Positions 45,460-56,739 of a DNA stretch of 64,000 nucleotides are shown here, in pieces. The DNA comes from Halichoerus grypus (Eukaryota; Chordata; Mammalia; Carnivora; Phocidae). The DNA is taken from contig NC_135726.1 in the NCBI RefSeq assembly GCF_964656455.1, positions 21,525,168-21,589,167 of the forward strand, in the 5' to 3' direction. The translations under genes and the position numbers were made by a program. The notes below the pieces were generated by a model, which saw only the letters and a list, made by a program, of their open reading frames with translations, did not search any database and was not told the origin of the DNA. Within the stretch, counting starts at the first letter, position 1. Every line of letters begins with the position of its first letter.

Positions 45460-45600
45460 TACTGTCATGTGATGTTCTCAACAATGTTATCATTAGTTAT
45501 TATTGTTCCATTTTGCAGAGTTAAGCAACCTTTACTAAGTCATTCAGCTGGTAAATGTGAACTAGAGCTCAAACTCAGGTCTCCTTGACTAGATAGATGC
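45460..45600 (-). mobile_element. MIR SINE, reverse
   Basis: 'ttgttccattttgcagagtt', 'actaagtcattcagctggta', 'agctcaaactcaggtctcct': reverse MIR core. Confidence 0.7.
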
Positions 45601-45854
45601 CAAGCAACCTAAAAAAAAAACCAAAAAAACAAAACAAAAAAAAACACATTTGGGCACTCTGTATTTGTGGTCTGAACTTAGATCCCTAGAAAGGATAGAG
45701 GAATCACTATACAATGTTTTGAGTTTTATAACAAGATATATGCCTTTATTTTTCTATCAAAATTGCCCAAATCACATAGAATTGAAACAGGCACCATAGT
45801 AAAATGAGGTAGGCCGAAGCAAGGGCCCTTCTCATGCTGAACACTAACCATGAT

Positions 45855-46045
45855 ACAAGACATAGTCTTAGGCTTTATATCCACTAGCTCAATTAACTCT
45901 TAGAAAGACCTTACAGAGCCATCCCTGTTCTCCATTTACAGATGAGCCAGAGGGGACCTTGAGAAAGTTGAATAGCTCATCAGAGATAAGAACAGCTTTG
46001 GGATTTGAAGCTGGTCCTTACTGATTCCAAAGTCCTTCTGTTTTG
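45855..46045 (-). mobile_element. MIR SINE, reverse
   Basis: 'gttctccatttacagatgag', 'agttgaatagctcatcagag', 'gggatttgaagctggtcctt': reverse MIR. Confidence 0.7.
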
Positions 46046-46248
46046 TTTGTTTTGGCTTGGTTTTGTCTATAAAGTATTTTTAAATAGCTCAACTTTTAGA
46101 GCAAGCATCTAGGGAAGGTTCTTGAGTTTATAAATAATTTAGTGAGTAGGAAGGGGAGATGAAAGATTATGTAATGTCATGGATATATCTATAAATAGGA
46201 TATTATAAATGTTATAAATCTGGGTTCACTGTGGCACTGTGACACATA

Positions 46249-46251
<3 letters not shown>

Positions 46252-46290
<39 letters not shown>

Positions 46291-46345
46291 ACATATATAT
46301 AAATATATGGATTTATATATATCCATCATATATATATATATATAA
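46252..46345. repeat. Palindromic AT-rich repeat
   Basis: (AT)n flanks a hairpin. Left arm 46,269-46,291 ends TATATGATGGA; right arm 46,322-46,344 begins TCCATCATATA. The arms are perfect reverse complements over 23 bases with a 30-base AT-rich loop. Confidence 0.9.
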
Positions 46346-46499
46346 ATATATACATAGCTGCACACCATCATTCTGCCTTTGGTTAAGCCAAAATTATCTC
46401 TCATTATCATCACTGGTCATTATTTCAGCAGCTTCACAATGACACTTTTTAATAGTTGATTAATTCTAGCTGTCACATATCTCAGTGGCTGAATACACT

Positions 46500-46605
46500 G
46501 TGTTTATTTCTCACTGGAAGTCAAATCATCACCTTGTATACCCTTAATATGTACAATTTTACTTGTCAGGTATACCTCAGTAAGGCTGGAAAATGCATCA
46601 ATTAC
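46500..46605 (+). mobile_element. L1 3' tail fragment
   Basis: 'atcatcaccttgtatacccttaa'-type sequence with 'gtatacctcagtaaggctgg' is a typical L1 3' terminal segment. Confidence 0.5.
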
Positions 46606-47229
46606 ATATTTTGATGTAATTTTTCCTGCCGTTATTTCAGCAAAATCCTTTTAATCTGAATGTTTTATATGAGGGTATTTATTTTATTAATCTTTTAATT
46701 ACACCAATATATTTTCTCCACTCTGTGTGCTTCTTTTTATAATAAAAACAAAAAACAAAAGCTTTAAGTCTGTGCAGTTGCAAGGGAAGTAGAGAAATGT
46801 AGTTTCACAAGTATTTTTGGTGAACACTAACTTTCTCTGCCACAGTTGTAAGGTTGTCTTTCCAACCTAGTTTTGGAACTACCTCACCTCTCATCAAACA
46901 AAACAAAACAAAACAGAAAAAAATGGTGTGTTCACAACCCTGTTTACAAAGGAGAGAAGACAAATCGCCAACAAATATATGGAAGATAGTCATTCTTGCA
47001 CCTAAAAAAATAATGCAATGGGAAACACGTAAAAAGTTTCATTAAGGCCTTATGTTTATTCAGCTGTGGGAAAATAGTTCTCAGAATTGGTGGAAATTCA
47101 AACTGATACCTCTTTTAGAAAAAAAAATCCGGTAATATGAAATAAATTATAAATGTGTAAACTTTGGACTCAGCAAACCCTGTTGTAGACATTGCTTCTA
47201 AATTATCAGACCAGGGCACCAAGATGTGT

Positions 47230-47231
<2 letters not shown>
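46606..47231. other. No recognisable feature
   Basis: Unassigned; short AAAAC run near 46,899. Confidence 0.4.

Positions 47232-47274
<43 letters not shown>
47232..47274 (+). repeat. (GT)n microsatellite
   Basis: Forty-three bases of uninterrupted GT; potential Z-DNA former. Confidence 0.95.
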
Positions 47275-47277
<3 letters not shown>

Positions 47278-47544
47278 ATGTTTTCTGTGACAATGTTTAC
47301 ACAAAAAAATGAAGTAACTTATATGTTCATTAATTAGTATTCATTTTGGTGATTCATAAATTGTAGTCATTAAAAATAATAAGGCAATTTTGTAGATAGA
47401 TTGATGGATAGATTGATGGATATATATATATAGAGAGAGAGAATAGATATGTCTGGGATATATTGTTAGAAAGCAAGGTGATTAAAAAGGGCTTGGTCTA
47501 ATCATTCAGATTAACGTTGGACAAGAAAATAGCAGATTAGCTAA

Positions 47545-47745
47545 TATTTAATGATAATCTATTATACACCAGTGATATTCTTAGCCCATATATTCTTAGA
47601 CCCTGATTTGGGTGTTAAAATCTATAAAGAAGAAGCAGAGTTCAACTCACAGAGACTGAAAGTGGCACATTTGGGATTTCAACCCAGGTCGGTGTGGTTC
47701 CAAATCTGATGCTCTTTCTACTGCACCAAGCTGCCTCCACAGCAG
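47545..47745 (-). mobile_element. MIR SINE, reverse
   Basis: 'ttgggatttcaacccaggtc', 'ggttccaaatctgatgctct', 'ctactgcaccaagctgcctc': complete reverse MIR 5' half. Confidence 0.7.
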
Positions 47746-48400
47746 TTGGAACTTGCCTGCATCTGTTCTATACTTGTTTGCATTTTTCCATTTTGAAGCA
47801 ACAACCACCCCCTGTCCCACCATGCTCAGCAACATTTTGATTCCCTTTCCTGTTGCTGAGGCAGATCCACTCACCTCCCCGGCATTCATGAGCAGCTCTG
47901 CAGAGTGCTCGAGCATCTGGCAATCCACCCAGCAAAAGTGACTGGGAAACGCAGAAAATTCCTCCGAGAGCAGGCAACATCTGTTTGATAGGCAATGAAA
48001 AATAAACCCGTAATAAACTCATTTTAGGAGCAAAAAATGGCTCCTCAAAGTGCTGATTATTCATTTTATGCAAGTATAGTAATGTTGGTCTCCTTGACAA
48101 GTAGGAAAACAGCATGTCTGAAAGCAAATGGTCGCGGTCAGAGGGTGAGGCTGCTCACACCAGGAGCAAGCTCAGGCGATGGCAGATGAGGAAGCATTTA
48201 GAAAGATTACACAGAAAGCCTGCACCACCTGTGGCTGGCTCCTGGCACAGAGCAGTGACCCAGGTGGTTGGATGGGGTGCATACGTGTCAGGAATGAGAT
48301 TCAGTTCAGTAGCGATGGCTTCCTCACCACTCCAGACTGCCAAGCTGCTATTAATGCATTCAACCCTTAATGCAGTCTTTCTGTCCTTCACCCATTCATT
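47746..48400. other. Non-repeat island, GC-richer than surroundings
   Basis: No repeat signature. GC content is clearly above the flanking DNA. Opposed short frames (47,647-47,941; 48,114-48,467) show no domain. See findings. Confidence 0.45.
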
Positions 48401-48712
48401 GTTTCACTTATTCAAATATTTATTATATACTCCTAAGAAGACTTTTTTAAAATGCTGGCTGCTTTAATGAATATTGCAGTTATAATCTAGAGTGGTTTTC
48501 TTATGAGGTATAAAGGATAGAAGAATAAATGGTAGATTAACATTTATTGAGTTTAAATATGATGAGATATAGATGAATATAACAAAATGGATTGAAGGAG
48601 AAAAGAAAATAATTGAAGGATAAAATCATCTTTGGTTAAAATTACACTGGATACAAGCTATCCACTGGCTATAATTTTAGTTGTGGGTGTATATACATAG
48701 ATTATTCACCCT

Positions 48713-48738
48713 CCTTTTTTTTTTTTTTTTTTTTTTTT
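48713..48738. repeat. Poly(T) tract
   Basis: 26 uninterrupted T residues, no SINE or L1 body attached on either side. Confidence 0.85.
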
Positions 48739-49250
48739 CTGGAATTCATCTAAGAGAGGACCACTTAGTCTTTTTTCTCAGGTGATTATATACCATGTGG
48801 AGGACAAATGGAAACTAGGTTAAAAGTTGTTCATGGGTTAACATACCATACAAGGTGGATAAAGCTCTCTGTGTAACTACTGGTCTCTTGTTATCCTCTA
48901 TTCTCAAATAAATTTTAATTTTATCCTTTAATCTCTCATGTGTATGCTCTCTGAATCAAAAGGTTTAGGTCAGAGATAAAAAATGAGAAAGAAAGTGAGA
49001 GAGAGAGTTTCAGAGAACAGAATCTCCTAGACAATAGGTCGTGATAGCAAAACTCAGAGGAACATTATAGGAAAATGATAAATCCATGAAATTGGGGCAT
49101 GACTTTGTGGGCCAGTTAGCTCTCCACACTTTCTACTGATGACTTTAAAGATTTAACATTATTGTTTATTAAAGATGCAGAAATTTTCCTGCGCTTTACA
49201 TAGGAAAGACAGATGCAATCCTGTTCCTCATCTTTTTCTTCTCCCCAGCA
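48739..49250. other. No recognisable feature
   Basis: Unassigned, with a short (GA)n run near 49,000. Confidence 0.4.
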
Positions 49251-49254
49251 TCAG

Positions 49255-49510
49255 GAAGGTACCATGTTGTACTGGAAGAGGAATGGCCCTTGGAGTAAAA
49301 TAGGCTTGGGTTTGACTCTGCACATCACTGTTAGCTAGCTCGCTGTCCCTGGACAAGTTACATGTTCAGCATCCTTATCTATAAAATCGATATAATAATG
49401 TTTTTGGCTAATATGATTGTGGTAAGCATTTAATGAGATAGTATGTATGAAGTATTTGGAAGAGTGGATAATACATACTAATTATTCAATAAACAGTAGC
49501 TATTATTCCT
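49255..49510 (+). mobile_element. MIR SINE, near full length
   Basis: 'ggcttgggtttgactctgca', 'ctgtccctggacaagttaca', 'cttatctataaaatcgatat', 'attcaataaacagtagctat': all MIR landmarks in order. Confidence 0.78.
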
Positions 49511-50070
49511 ATAATCATGACTGTTATTCTTTTCTCTAAGCCTGTTTCCTCATTAGTTAAATTTGAAAAATGATACATAAGGTTGGAGTGAACAATAAAC
49601 AGTGTGCATTTTATGCATTCTAAATGATAACAGCATCCAATCTAGCTTCAAAGAGATAAAGATGGAGATGCATTTCTTATCTAGATATGTTTCTATCGTA
49701 GTATATAGTCAAAGAGCAATGGGTATTCAGTTAAATTCTTATGGTGAAAGAAAGTCCCAAATGAAGTTCTGAGCTAGATTCTGGCATGTAAAAATGAAAT
49801 AGGATCAATATCCTTCAGGTTGAAGTGAGGCTTTACAGAGAGAAAAAAATAGCAGCAATTTTTCAAATACAAGTTTAGATGTCCAGTAACTGAAATGTTC
49901 ATTTTAGGACTGGTTACAGAAACTATCATGAAAATTAAGCCATACCCTCCCACAAAATGTTCACATTGTACATTTGCAAAGGTGCTATATTCATCTGATG
50001 AATGATGTTCTCTTAATACAGTTGTGCATAGGGTCCCACATTTTAAACTGGTGCTATAGTGCTATACCCT
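49511..50070. other. No recognisable feature
   Basis: Unassigned AT-rich DNA. Confidence 0.4.
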
Positions 50071-51235
50071 TTTTTCCCCTTTTCTTTGTTTATTTATTTT
50101 TTTAAATTCCAGTATAATTAACATACAGTATTATGTTAGTTTCAGATTACAATATAGTGATTCAACAATTCTTTACATCACTCAGGGCTCATCATGATAA
50201 GCGTACTCTTAATCCCCTTCACCTATTTCAGCCATTCTCCTGCTCCCCTGACCTCTGGTAACCATCAGTTTGTTCTCTATAATTAAGAGTCTGTTTTTTG
50301 GTTTCTCTTTTTTAATTTGTTTTGTTTCTTAAATTCCACATATGAGTGAAATCATTTGGTATTTTTCTTTCTCTGACTGACTTATTTCACTTAGCATTAT
50401 ACTCTCTACATTCATTCGTGTTGTTACAAATAGCAAGATTTCGTTCTTTTTTGTGACTAATATTCTACTGTGTGTGTGTAACACACACACATATACATAT
50501 ATATATACATACATATACCTATACAAATGTATACATATCCATATGCATATATATACACATATATACATATTTATGCATATACCTATACATATATATACAT
50601 ACATACATACATATACCACATCTTCTTTACCCATTTGTCTTCGATGAACACTTGGGTTGCTTTCATATTTTGTCTAGTGTAAATAATTCTGCAATAAACA
50701 TAGGGGTGCATCTATCTTTTCAAATTAATATTTTCATATTCTTTGGGTAAATAACCAATACTGGAATTACTGGATCACAGTAATTCTGTCTTTAATTTTT
50801 GAGCAACTCCATACTGTCTTCCACTGTGACTGCACCAGTTTGTATTCCCACCAACAGTGCGTGAGGCTTCGATTTTTATCCACTTCCTCACCAACACTTG
50901 TTGTCTCTTCTGTTTTTTATTTTAGCCATTCTGACAGGTGTGAGGTGATAGTTCATTGTGGCATGCATTTCCCTGATGATAAGTGATATTAAGTATCTTT
51001 TCATGTGTCCGTTGGCCATCTGTGCATCTTCTTTGGAGAAATACCTGTTGATGTCCTCTGCCCATTTTTAATTGCATTATTTGTGAGTTTTTTTGCTGCT
51101 GAGTTTTATAAGTTCTTTATGTATTTTGGATATTAACCCTTATTGGATATATCATTTGCAAATATCGCCTCCCATTCAGTAGGTTGTCTTTTATTTTGTT
51201 GATTGTTTCCTTTGCTGTGCAGATGCTATGCCCTT
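50071..51235 (-). mobile_element. Carnivore L1 3' end, reverse
   Basis: Antisense single-module 3' UTR ('agtataattaacatacagta', 'gcagccattctcctgctccc'-like) then ORF2 C-terminus ('caataaacataggggtgcat', 'gtattcccaccaacagtgcg', 'tttgctgtgcagatgcta'). Contains an expanded compound microsatellite at 50,468-50,616. Confidence 0.9.
50468..50616. repeat. Compound (GT)/(CA)/(TACATA)n microsatellite
   Basis: Expanded at the L1 site that normally holds a short TATATATACA motif. Confidence 0.9.
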
Positions 51236-51264
51236 TCTTAATGCTGGTCTTCCGACCTGGAGTA

Positions 51265-51280
51265 CCATCCTCTCTCATTT
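51265..51280. repeat. L1 target-site duplication, left
   Basis: CCATCCTCTCTCATTT, identical at 51,988-52,003. Confidence 0.93.
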
Positions 51281-51859
51281 TTTTTTATTTTATTGTTATG
51301 TTAATCACCATACATTCCATCATTAGTTTTTGATGTAGTGTTCCATGATTCATTGTTTGCGTATAACACCCAGTGCTCCATTCAGTACGTGCCTTCTTTA
51401 ATACCCATCATTGGGCTAATCCATCCCCCCACCCCCCTCCCCTCTAGAACCTTCAGTTTGTTTCTCAGAGTCCATAGTCTCTCATGGTTCGTCTCCCCCT
51501 CCAATTTCCGCCCCCTTCATTTTTCCCTTCCTACTATCTTCTTTTTTTTAACATGTAATGTATTACTTGTTTCAGAGGTACAGATCTGTGATTCAACAGT
51601 CTTACACAATTCACAGCACTCACCATAGCACATACCCTCCCCAGTGTCTATCACCCAGCCACCCCATCCCTCCCACCCCCCCACCACTCCAGCAACCCTC
51701 AGTTTGTTTCCTGAGATTAAGAATTCCTCATATCAGTGAGGTCATGTGATACATGTCTTTCTATGATTGATTTATTTCACTCAGCATAATACCCTCCAGT
51801 TCCATCCACGTCGTTGCAAATGGCAAGATTTCATTCCTTTTGATGGCTACATAATATTC

Positions 51860-51898
<39 letters not shown>

Positions 51899-51987
51899 CC
51901 ACATCTTCTTTATCCATTCATCTGTCGATGGACATCTTGGCTCTTTCCAGGGTTTGGCTATTGTGGACATTGCTGCTATAAACATTG
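51281..51987 (-). mobile_element. Young L1, 5'-truncated, reverse
   Basis: Poly(T), two-module 3' UTR, then antisense ORF2 C-terminus ending at 'gctgctataaacatt'. Close to 14,950-15,640 of the full-length copy. Perfect 16-bp duplication. Holds a (GT)17 at 51,862-51,895. Confidence 0.95.
51862..51895 (+). repeat. (GT)n microsatellite inside L1
   Basis: 34 bases of uninterrupted GT where other L1 copies have GTATATATATAC. Confidence 0.95.
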
Positions 51988-52140
51988 CCATCCTCTCTCA
52001 TTTACAGTTAGTCAGCTTCTGCAGGGATCTCACTCATACTCCTGTCACCTAATAACGAATCTATGTTCTTATAATCTGCTTTTCTATATCATCCCATAGT
52101 TGCTTTCTAATAAAACTATATTTGATTTAGTTTATTTTTA

Positions 52141-52379
52141 AAATATAAATAAAATATTATTTACTTATATTAGTTATTATTTACTTAGAGAGAGAGAGAC
52201 AGAGAGACAGAGAGTGCAAGTTGGGGTGGGGGGAGAGGCAGAAGGAGAGAGAAGGAGAGAATCAGACTCACTGCTGAGCACAGAGCCCCACACAGGGCTC
52301 GATCCTAAGACCCTGAGATCATGACCTGAGCTGAAACCAAGAGTCAGGTGCTTAACTGACTGAGCCACCCCGGTGCCCC
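52141..52379 (-). mobile_element. Can-SINE, reverse
   Basis: Expanded GA-rich middle, 'gggctcgatcctaagaccct', end 'gagccaccccggtgcccc'. Flanked by TAGTTTATTTTTA on the left and a similar TAGTTTAATTTTTA on the right. Confidence 0.9.
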
Positions 52380-52429
52380 TAGTTTAATTTTTATAAACCC
52401 ATTTTCCCCCATCAAACTGTGAGATTTTC

Positions 52430-52660
52430 AGGGAGAAATAAAAACTATCTCCCTACTTAGCTTTTTATTTCTCCATTGCGTGTATTACTATCTACTATTA
52501 CACTTTATATTTGCTTATATGCTATTAATTTTCCTCATGAGAAGGTTTGCTTCATGATGATAAGGTCTTTGTTTTTTCTACCAAATCCTCAGAATGTAGA
52601 AATTTGTCAGCACATAGTAAGGACTCAATACATATTTGTGGAATAAATGAATGAAGGGAT
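52430..52660 (+). mobile_element. L2 3' end
   Basis: 'gcttcatgatgataaggtct', 'accaaatcctcagaatgtag', 'cagcacatagtaaggactca', 'gtggaataaatgaatgaagg': L2 tail in forward order. Confidence 0.78.
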
Positions 52661-52849
52661 CATATTTACAGAAATTAGTATAGTGCCTGGTTGTGTTAGC
52701 TACACAGAAAAGTTGGGTTGGATTTAACTATCAAAGTAAACAGGGATGCAAAAATATTAGGCATCATTTAGAGCCATGCAGTTTGCACTGATATGTGATA
52801 TTGGTTATCAATCAAAGGGATCATACAGAGGCATCGCTTAGAAATGGAA

Positions 52850-53322
52850 GACGTGGTATAATATTACTTCGCCATCACATATGAATGAAATATGTGATTT
52901 CATCAAATATGAATGAAACCTTGCCATTTGCAATGACGTGAATGGAACTAGAGGGTATTATGCTAAGCAAAATAAGTGAGAGTAAGACCAATATCATATG
53001 ATTTCATTCATATGTGGAATTTAACAAACAAGACAGATGAACATAGGGGAAGGGAAGGAAACATAAAATAAGATGAAATCAGCGAGGGAGACAAACCATA
53101 AGAGACTCTTAACTATAGGAAAGGAACCGAGGGTTGCTGGAGGGGAGGGGTTTGGGAGGATGGGGTGATGGGCACTGGAGGATTGGGGTGATGGGCACTG
53201 AGGAGGGTATGTGTTGTGATGAGCGCTGGGTGTTATAAGCAACTGATGAATCACTAAACTCTACCTCTGAAACTAATAATACACTATATGTTAATTAATT
53301 GATTTTAAAAAATAAATGGTGA
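52850..53322 (+). mobile_element. Carnivore L1 3' end
   Basis: 'ccttgccatttgcaatgacg', 'gacaaaccataagagactct', 'gagcgctgggtgttataagc', 'ctctgaaactaataatacac': single-module 3' UTR ending in AAAAAATAAA. Contains a 22-bp tandem duplication at 53,157-53,200. Confidence 0.9.
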
Positions 53323-54375
53323 AGATGATAAAGAAAGTTCATATAGAAAGAATAACCTGCTGTAAAGGTGCATAGGTAAAGAAGAGCACAGTGTAACTGG
53401 CGACCTATTGCAAATGAAGCAAGATGAAGATACAGTTACTAGAAAACAGAGAATTCAGAGGCAGTGAGGATGTGAAAGGGCTTCCGTGCCATGCTAACAA
53501 GTCTGCACTTCAGGCTGCAAAAAAACATGGAGCCGTAACAGATTTTGATCAATCAATTAGGGGGATTCGTTTATGCTTTGAGCAGAGAGTTGGCTGTCTG
53601 TGATCTGTGCTCTTCCTCTCTGATAAGCAAAATCAGCCTCTGCGCCCTGTGCATGGACTACAGCTCACATGGGTGTGCTCACTCTGTGGAGCAGAGCTGC
53701 AGAGAGCACCTAGGGAATATCAGGTTGCAAATGATAGGAAGCAGGGCTTTCAAGGACCTTGAGTAGAGCCATAATGTTACTGCTCGCTGGGTGCTTGGGA
53801 TCATCTAAACGCCATCTGATAATGCTCCTTATTTCTAGCAAGGGAATTAAAAAAATCTGTGAAGCTTCTATGCCTCAGAGACAAAAAGCAACAAATAGAG
53901 TTCTCCTCTGCAATTCTAATAAGGATTTTGAAAGATTTTTAGAATCTTTAGTTTTGCGAAGGTCTCAAAAAATAGGGTATAAATAAATAAGATTTTCCAG
54001 GGCAAATGGGTCTGAAATACTTTTCTATCATTGTGCCATAATTGACTAAAAGAGATTACTATAAGAGTTTCTAATTCAATTCAGTTCCACATAGTCTTAT
54101 GACAGGCTCTTATTTGTACCTTATAGGTACAGGAAGAGGAGTGATGGATTAGTTAGGTAGTTATATACATAGCTTTATATATATTTATATAAATATTTTA
54201 ATATATATTGGCATATAAAACAACATATTTAATTATACATATTAGTTGTATATTATACAGCTTTATAATTTATATAGATTAATTAGAATATTCTAATGAC
54301 ATGGCTAGAGGTATAAAAAGATTAAAATGACAAACTTCAGAATTTATAGTTCAGAACTTCTATGCAATTCATCAT
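53323..54375. other. Unassigned; part may be an ancient repeat
   Basis: 53,400-53,560 ('tgaggatgtgaaagggcttc', 'ccatgctaacaagtctgcac') resembles an old interspersed repeat I cannot name securely. 53,560-53,990 has no repeat signature and no domain in its frames. 54,160-54,290 is AT-rich low complexity. Confidence 0.35.
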
Positions 54376-54387
54376 TAAAACAATTCT

Positions 54388-54571
54388 TTTTTTTAATTAA
54401 TTAATTTATTTGACAGAGAGACAGTGAGAGAACACAAGCAGGGGGAGTGGGAGAGGGAGAAGCAGGCTTCCCGCTGAGCAGGGAGCCCGATGTGGGACTC
54501 GATCCCAGGACCCTGGGACCATGACCTGAGCTGAAGGCAGACGCTTAATGACTGAGCCACCCAGGCGCCCC
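54388..54571 (-). mobile_element. Can-SINE (arctoid type), reverse
   Basis: T-rich tail, 'gcagggggagtgggagaggg', end 'gagccacccaggcgcccc'. Perfect 12-bp duplication TAAAACAATTCT at 54,376-54,387 and 54,572-54,583. Confidence 0.96.
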
Positions 54572-54674
54572 TAAAACAATTCTGATGCTACCACAAACAC
54601 TAGACAAAATATAGAATAAAATACCTGAGGATTCTGAGGAAAACACACAAGCAGGCAAATTGTGAGCTGTATGT

Positions 54675-54678
<4 letters not shown>

Positions 54679-54718
<40 letters not shown>
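54679..54718 (+). repeat. (TG)n microsatellite
   Basis: Twenty uninterrupted TG units. Confidence 0.95.
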
Positions 54719-54719
<1 letters not shown>

Positions 54720-54764
54720 ACAGTGGGGAGCATGACTAGAAGGGTGACTAGCATGGAGGTGATA

Positions 54765-54948
54765 AATTCCAAGCAAACCACGCTTAGACACACCATACCA
54801 AAATTACTGAAAACCAAAGATAAAGAGAAAAAAATATTGAAATTACCCAGAGAAAACCAACACATGATATACAAGAGAACAGTGATTTGAATACTACAGA
54901 TTTCTCATCAGACTATGCAGGTCAGAAGAGCAAATGACAGTGGAATAG
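54765..54948 (+). mobile_element. Old L1 ORF1 fragment
   Basis: Plus-strand peptide pieces IPKLLKTKDKEKKILKLPRE and 'catcagactatgcaggtcag' match the RRM/C-terminal junction of L1M ORF1. It abuts an opposite-strand L1M 3' end at 54,949. Confidence 0.65.
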
Positions 54949-55890
54949 GATTTTTTTTTTATTGAACTTTTTATTTTGAGAAAATTTCATCACCTGCAGT
55001 TGCAAAATATAATAGACAAGATCCCATGTGCCCTTTACCCTGTTTTCCTCAGTGGTGACATATTGCAGAAGCAGAGCACAATAGCATCGCCAGCACACTG
55101 ACGCTGATACAGTCAAGATGCTGAATGTTCCATCACCCCGAGGATTGTTCATGTTGTCCTGTTCCTGCCACACCCACTTTCCTCCAACCTTCACCCCTCC
55201 ATTAAACTCTGACAACCATTGCTCTTTATTTTCATCATTTTGTCGTTTGAAGAATGCCATATATTTGGAATCGTGGAGTAGATTACTTTTGATGTTGTCT
55301 CTTTCATTCAGGATAATTCTATGAGATCATCCAGATTGCTGTGTGTATGAAGAGTGCGTTCTTTTTTTTTTTGTTTGTTTCCAGTTTGGGGCTGTTATGA
55401 ATAAAGCTTCTATAAACATCCAAATAAAGGCTTTCGTGTGACGATAGTTTTCTTTTCTCTGGGATAAATGCCCATTAGTGCAATTGCTGGGTCATATGGT
55501 CTGCTTTTCAAAAGAAACTTACAATTACCAGAGTGGGAATACCATTTTACTTTCCATGAGCGCACATGAGTGATTCAACTCCTCTGCACCTTCACCAGCA
55601 TTCTGGGTTGTCAATTTTTTTAAGACATTCTGATAGGTTAGAGTGATAATTCAAAATGGTTTTGAGTTGCATTTCCCTAAAGGAGGATGGTGCTCAGGAT
55701 CATTTCATTTGATTATTTGTAATATATTTTTATGTATTTTGCCCATTTTCTAATTGGACTATTTGTTTAGTTTACTGTTCAGTTTGGACAAGTCTTATAT
55801 ATTCTAGATATTAGTCCTTTGTGTATGTGATTTGCAAATATATACTCCAACTCTGTAGCTTTCTTCAAAAAGAAAGGCAAGTAAGTTTTG
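54949..55890 (-). mobile_element. Old L1 (L1M) 3' end, reverse
   Basis: 'aagatcccatgtgcccttta', 'gctgatacagtcaagatgct', 'gccacacccactttcctcca', 'tgcaattgctgggtcatatg', 'tcttatatattctagatatt': antisense L1M 3' UTR and ORF2 C-terminus. Confidence 0.85.
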
Positions 55891-55906
55891 CTTTCTACCT
55901 TTTTTT

Positions 55907-56104
55907 TTTTTTTAAAGATTTTATTTATTTATTTGACAGAGAGAGAGAGATAGCGAGAGAGGGAACACAAGCAGGGGGAGTGGGAGAGGGAGAAGCAGGC
56001 TTCCCACGGAGCAGGGAGCCCGATGCGGGGCTCGATCCCAGGACCCTGGGATCATGACCTGAGCCGAAGGCAGACGCTTAACGACTGAGCCACCCAGGTG
56101 CCCC
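55907..56104 (-). mobile_element. Can-SINE (arctoid type), reverse
   Basis: 'aaagattttatttatttatt', GA-rich middle, 'ggggctcgatcccaggaccc', end 'gagccacccaggtgcccc'. Flanked by TCTACCTTTTTTT at 55,894-55,906 and 56,105-56,117. Confidence 0.95.
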
Positions 56105-56117
56105 TCTACCTTTTTTT

Positions 56118-56235
56118 AATATGAGAAAACTGAGATTTGGGGAGGTAAGATGTCTTTTTAGTGCACATGAAAAACAAGTGTCTGAGATGTGGTTTGAATT
56201 CAGTTCATTGTTTTTTTTTCCACCTCACAACATTT
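56118..56235 (-). mobile_element. MIR SINE, reverse
   Basis: 'atgagaaaactgagatttgg', 'ggaggtaagatgtc' and 'gtggtttgaattcagttcat' are reverse MIR. Confidence 0.6.
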
Positions 56236-56738
56236 TCTTATGCAGAAGGCCTTTTAATAAAGATAGATGAAGAGAATATATGTATGTAGTTTGTCATGAT
56301 GAAGAAATGTATTTTCCTAGGTATTTTATATCAAAAAGCAAGATGCATAATAGTGTATGTCATATATTAGTAATATAAATAAAAATATATATGCATACAT
56401 ACTGGACTATGACTCACTTTTTCTCCTGGAAAAATTTCCCATGAAACTGTTTAATGTTTGTTTTGGGTGAGAGGGAGCATTTCTCTTCTATTCTGTTTAT
56501 TTTTTATGCTCTTTGGATTTTTTCAAACTGTATTCATAAATTAAGATTGCTTTTTAACATATTAAAAACATATTAAAAGGATAAACCATTGCATATTAAT
56601 GAGTGGTAAAGAGAATTTGTATTTCTTATCATCACAATTTTTTGTTAGCATAAGTTTCCCTAAAATGTGAGATTCTGTTGGGTGAACATTTCTGTAACTG
56701 TTAGGACAGAGGGTAATGATGAGATTTATAGGAACTGT
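56236..56738. other. Mostly unassigned
   Basis: About 56,440-56,580 resembles an L1M 3' UTR tail ('ttttttcaaactgtattcat'). Otherwise nothing recognised. Confidence 0.4.
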
Positions 56739-56739
56739 T

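Noticed and set aside
47647..48467. Overlapping 93-119-codon frames in the GC-richer island
   Set aside because: Frames occur on both strands and shift across the region without a conserved domain. The left one reads through a MIR. Better treated as possible regulatory DNA.
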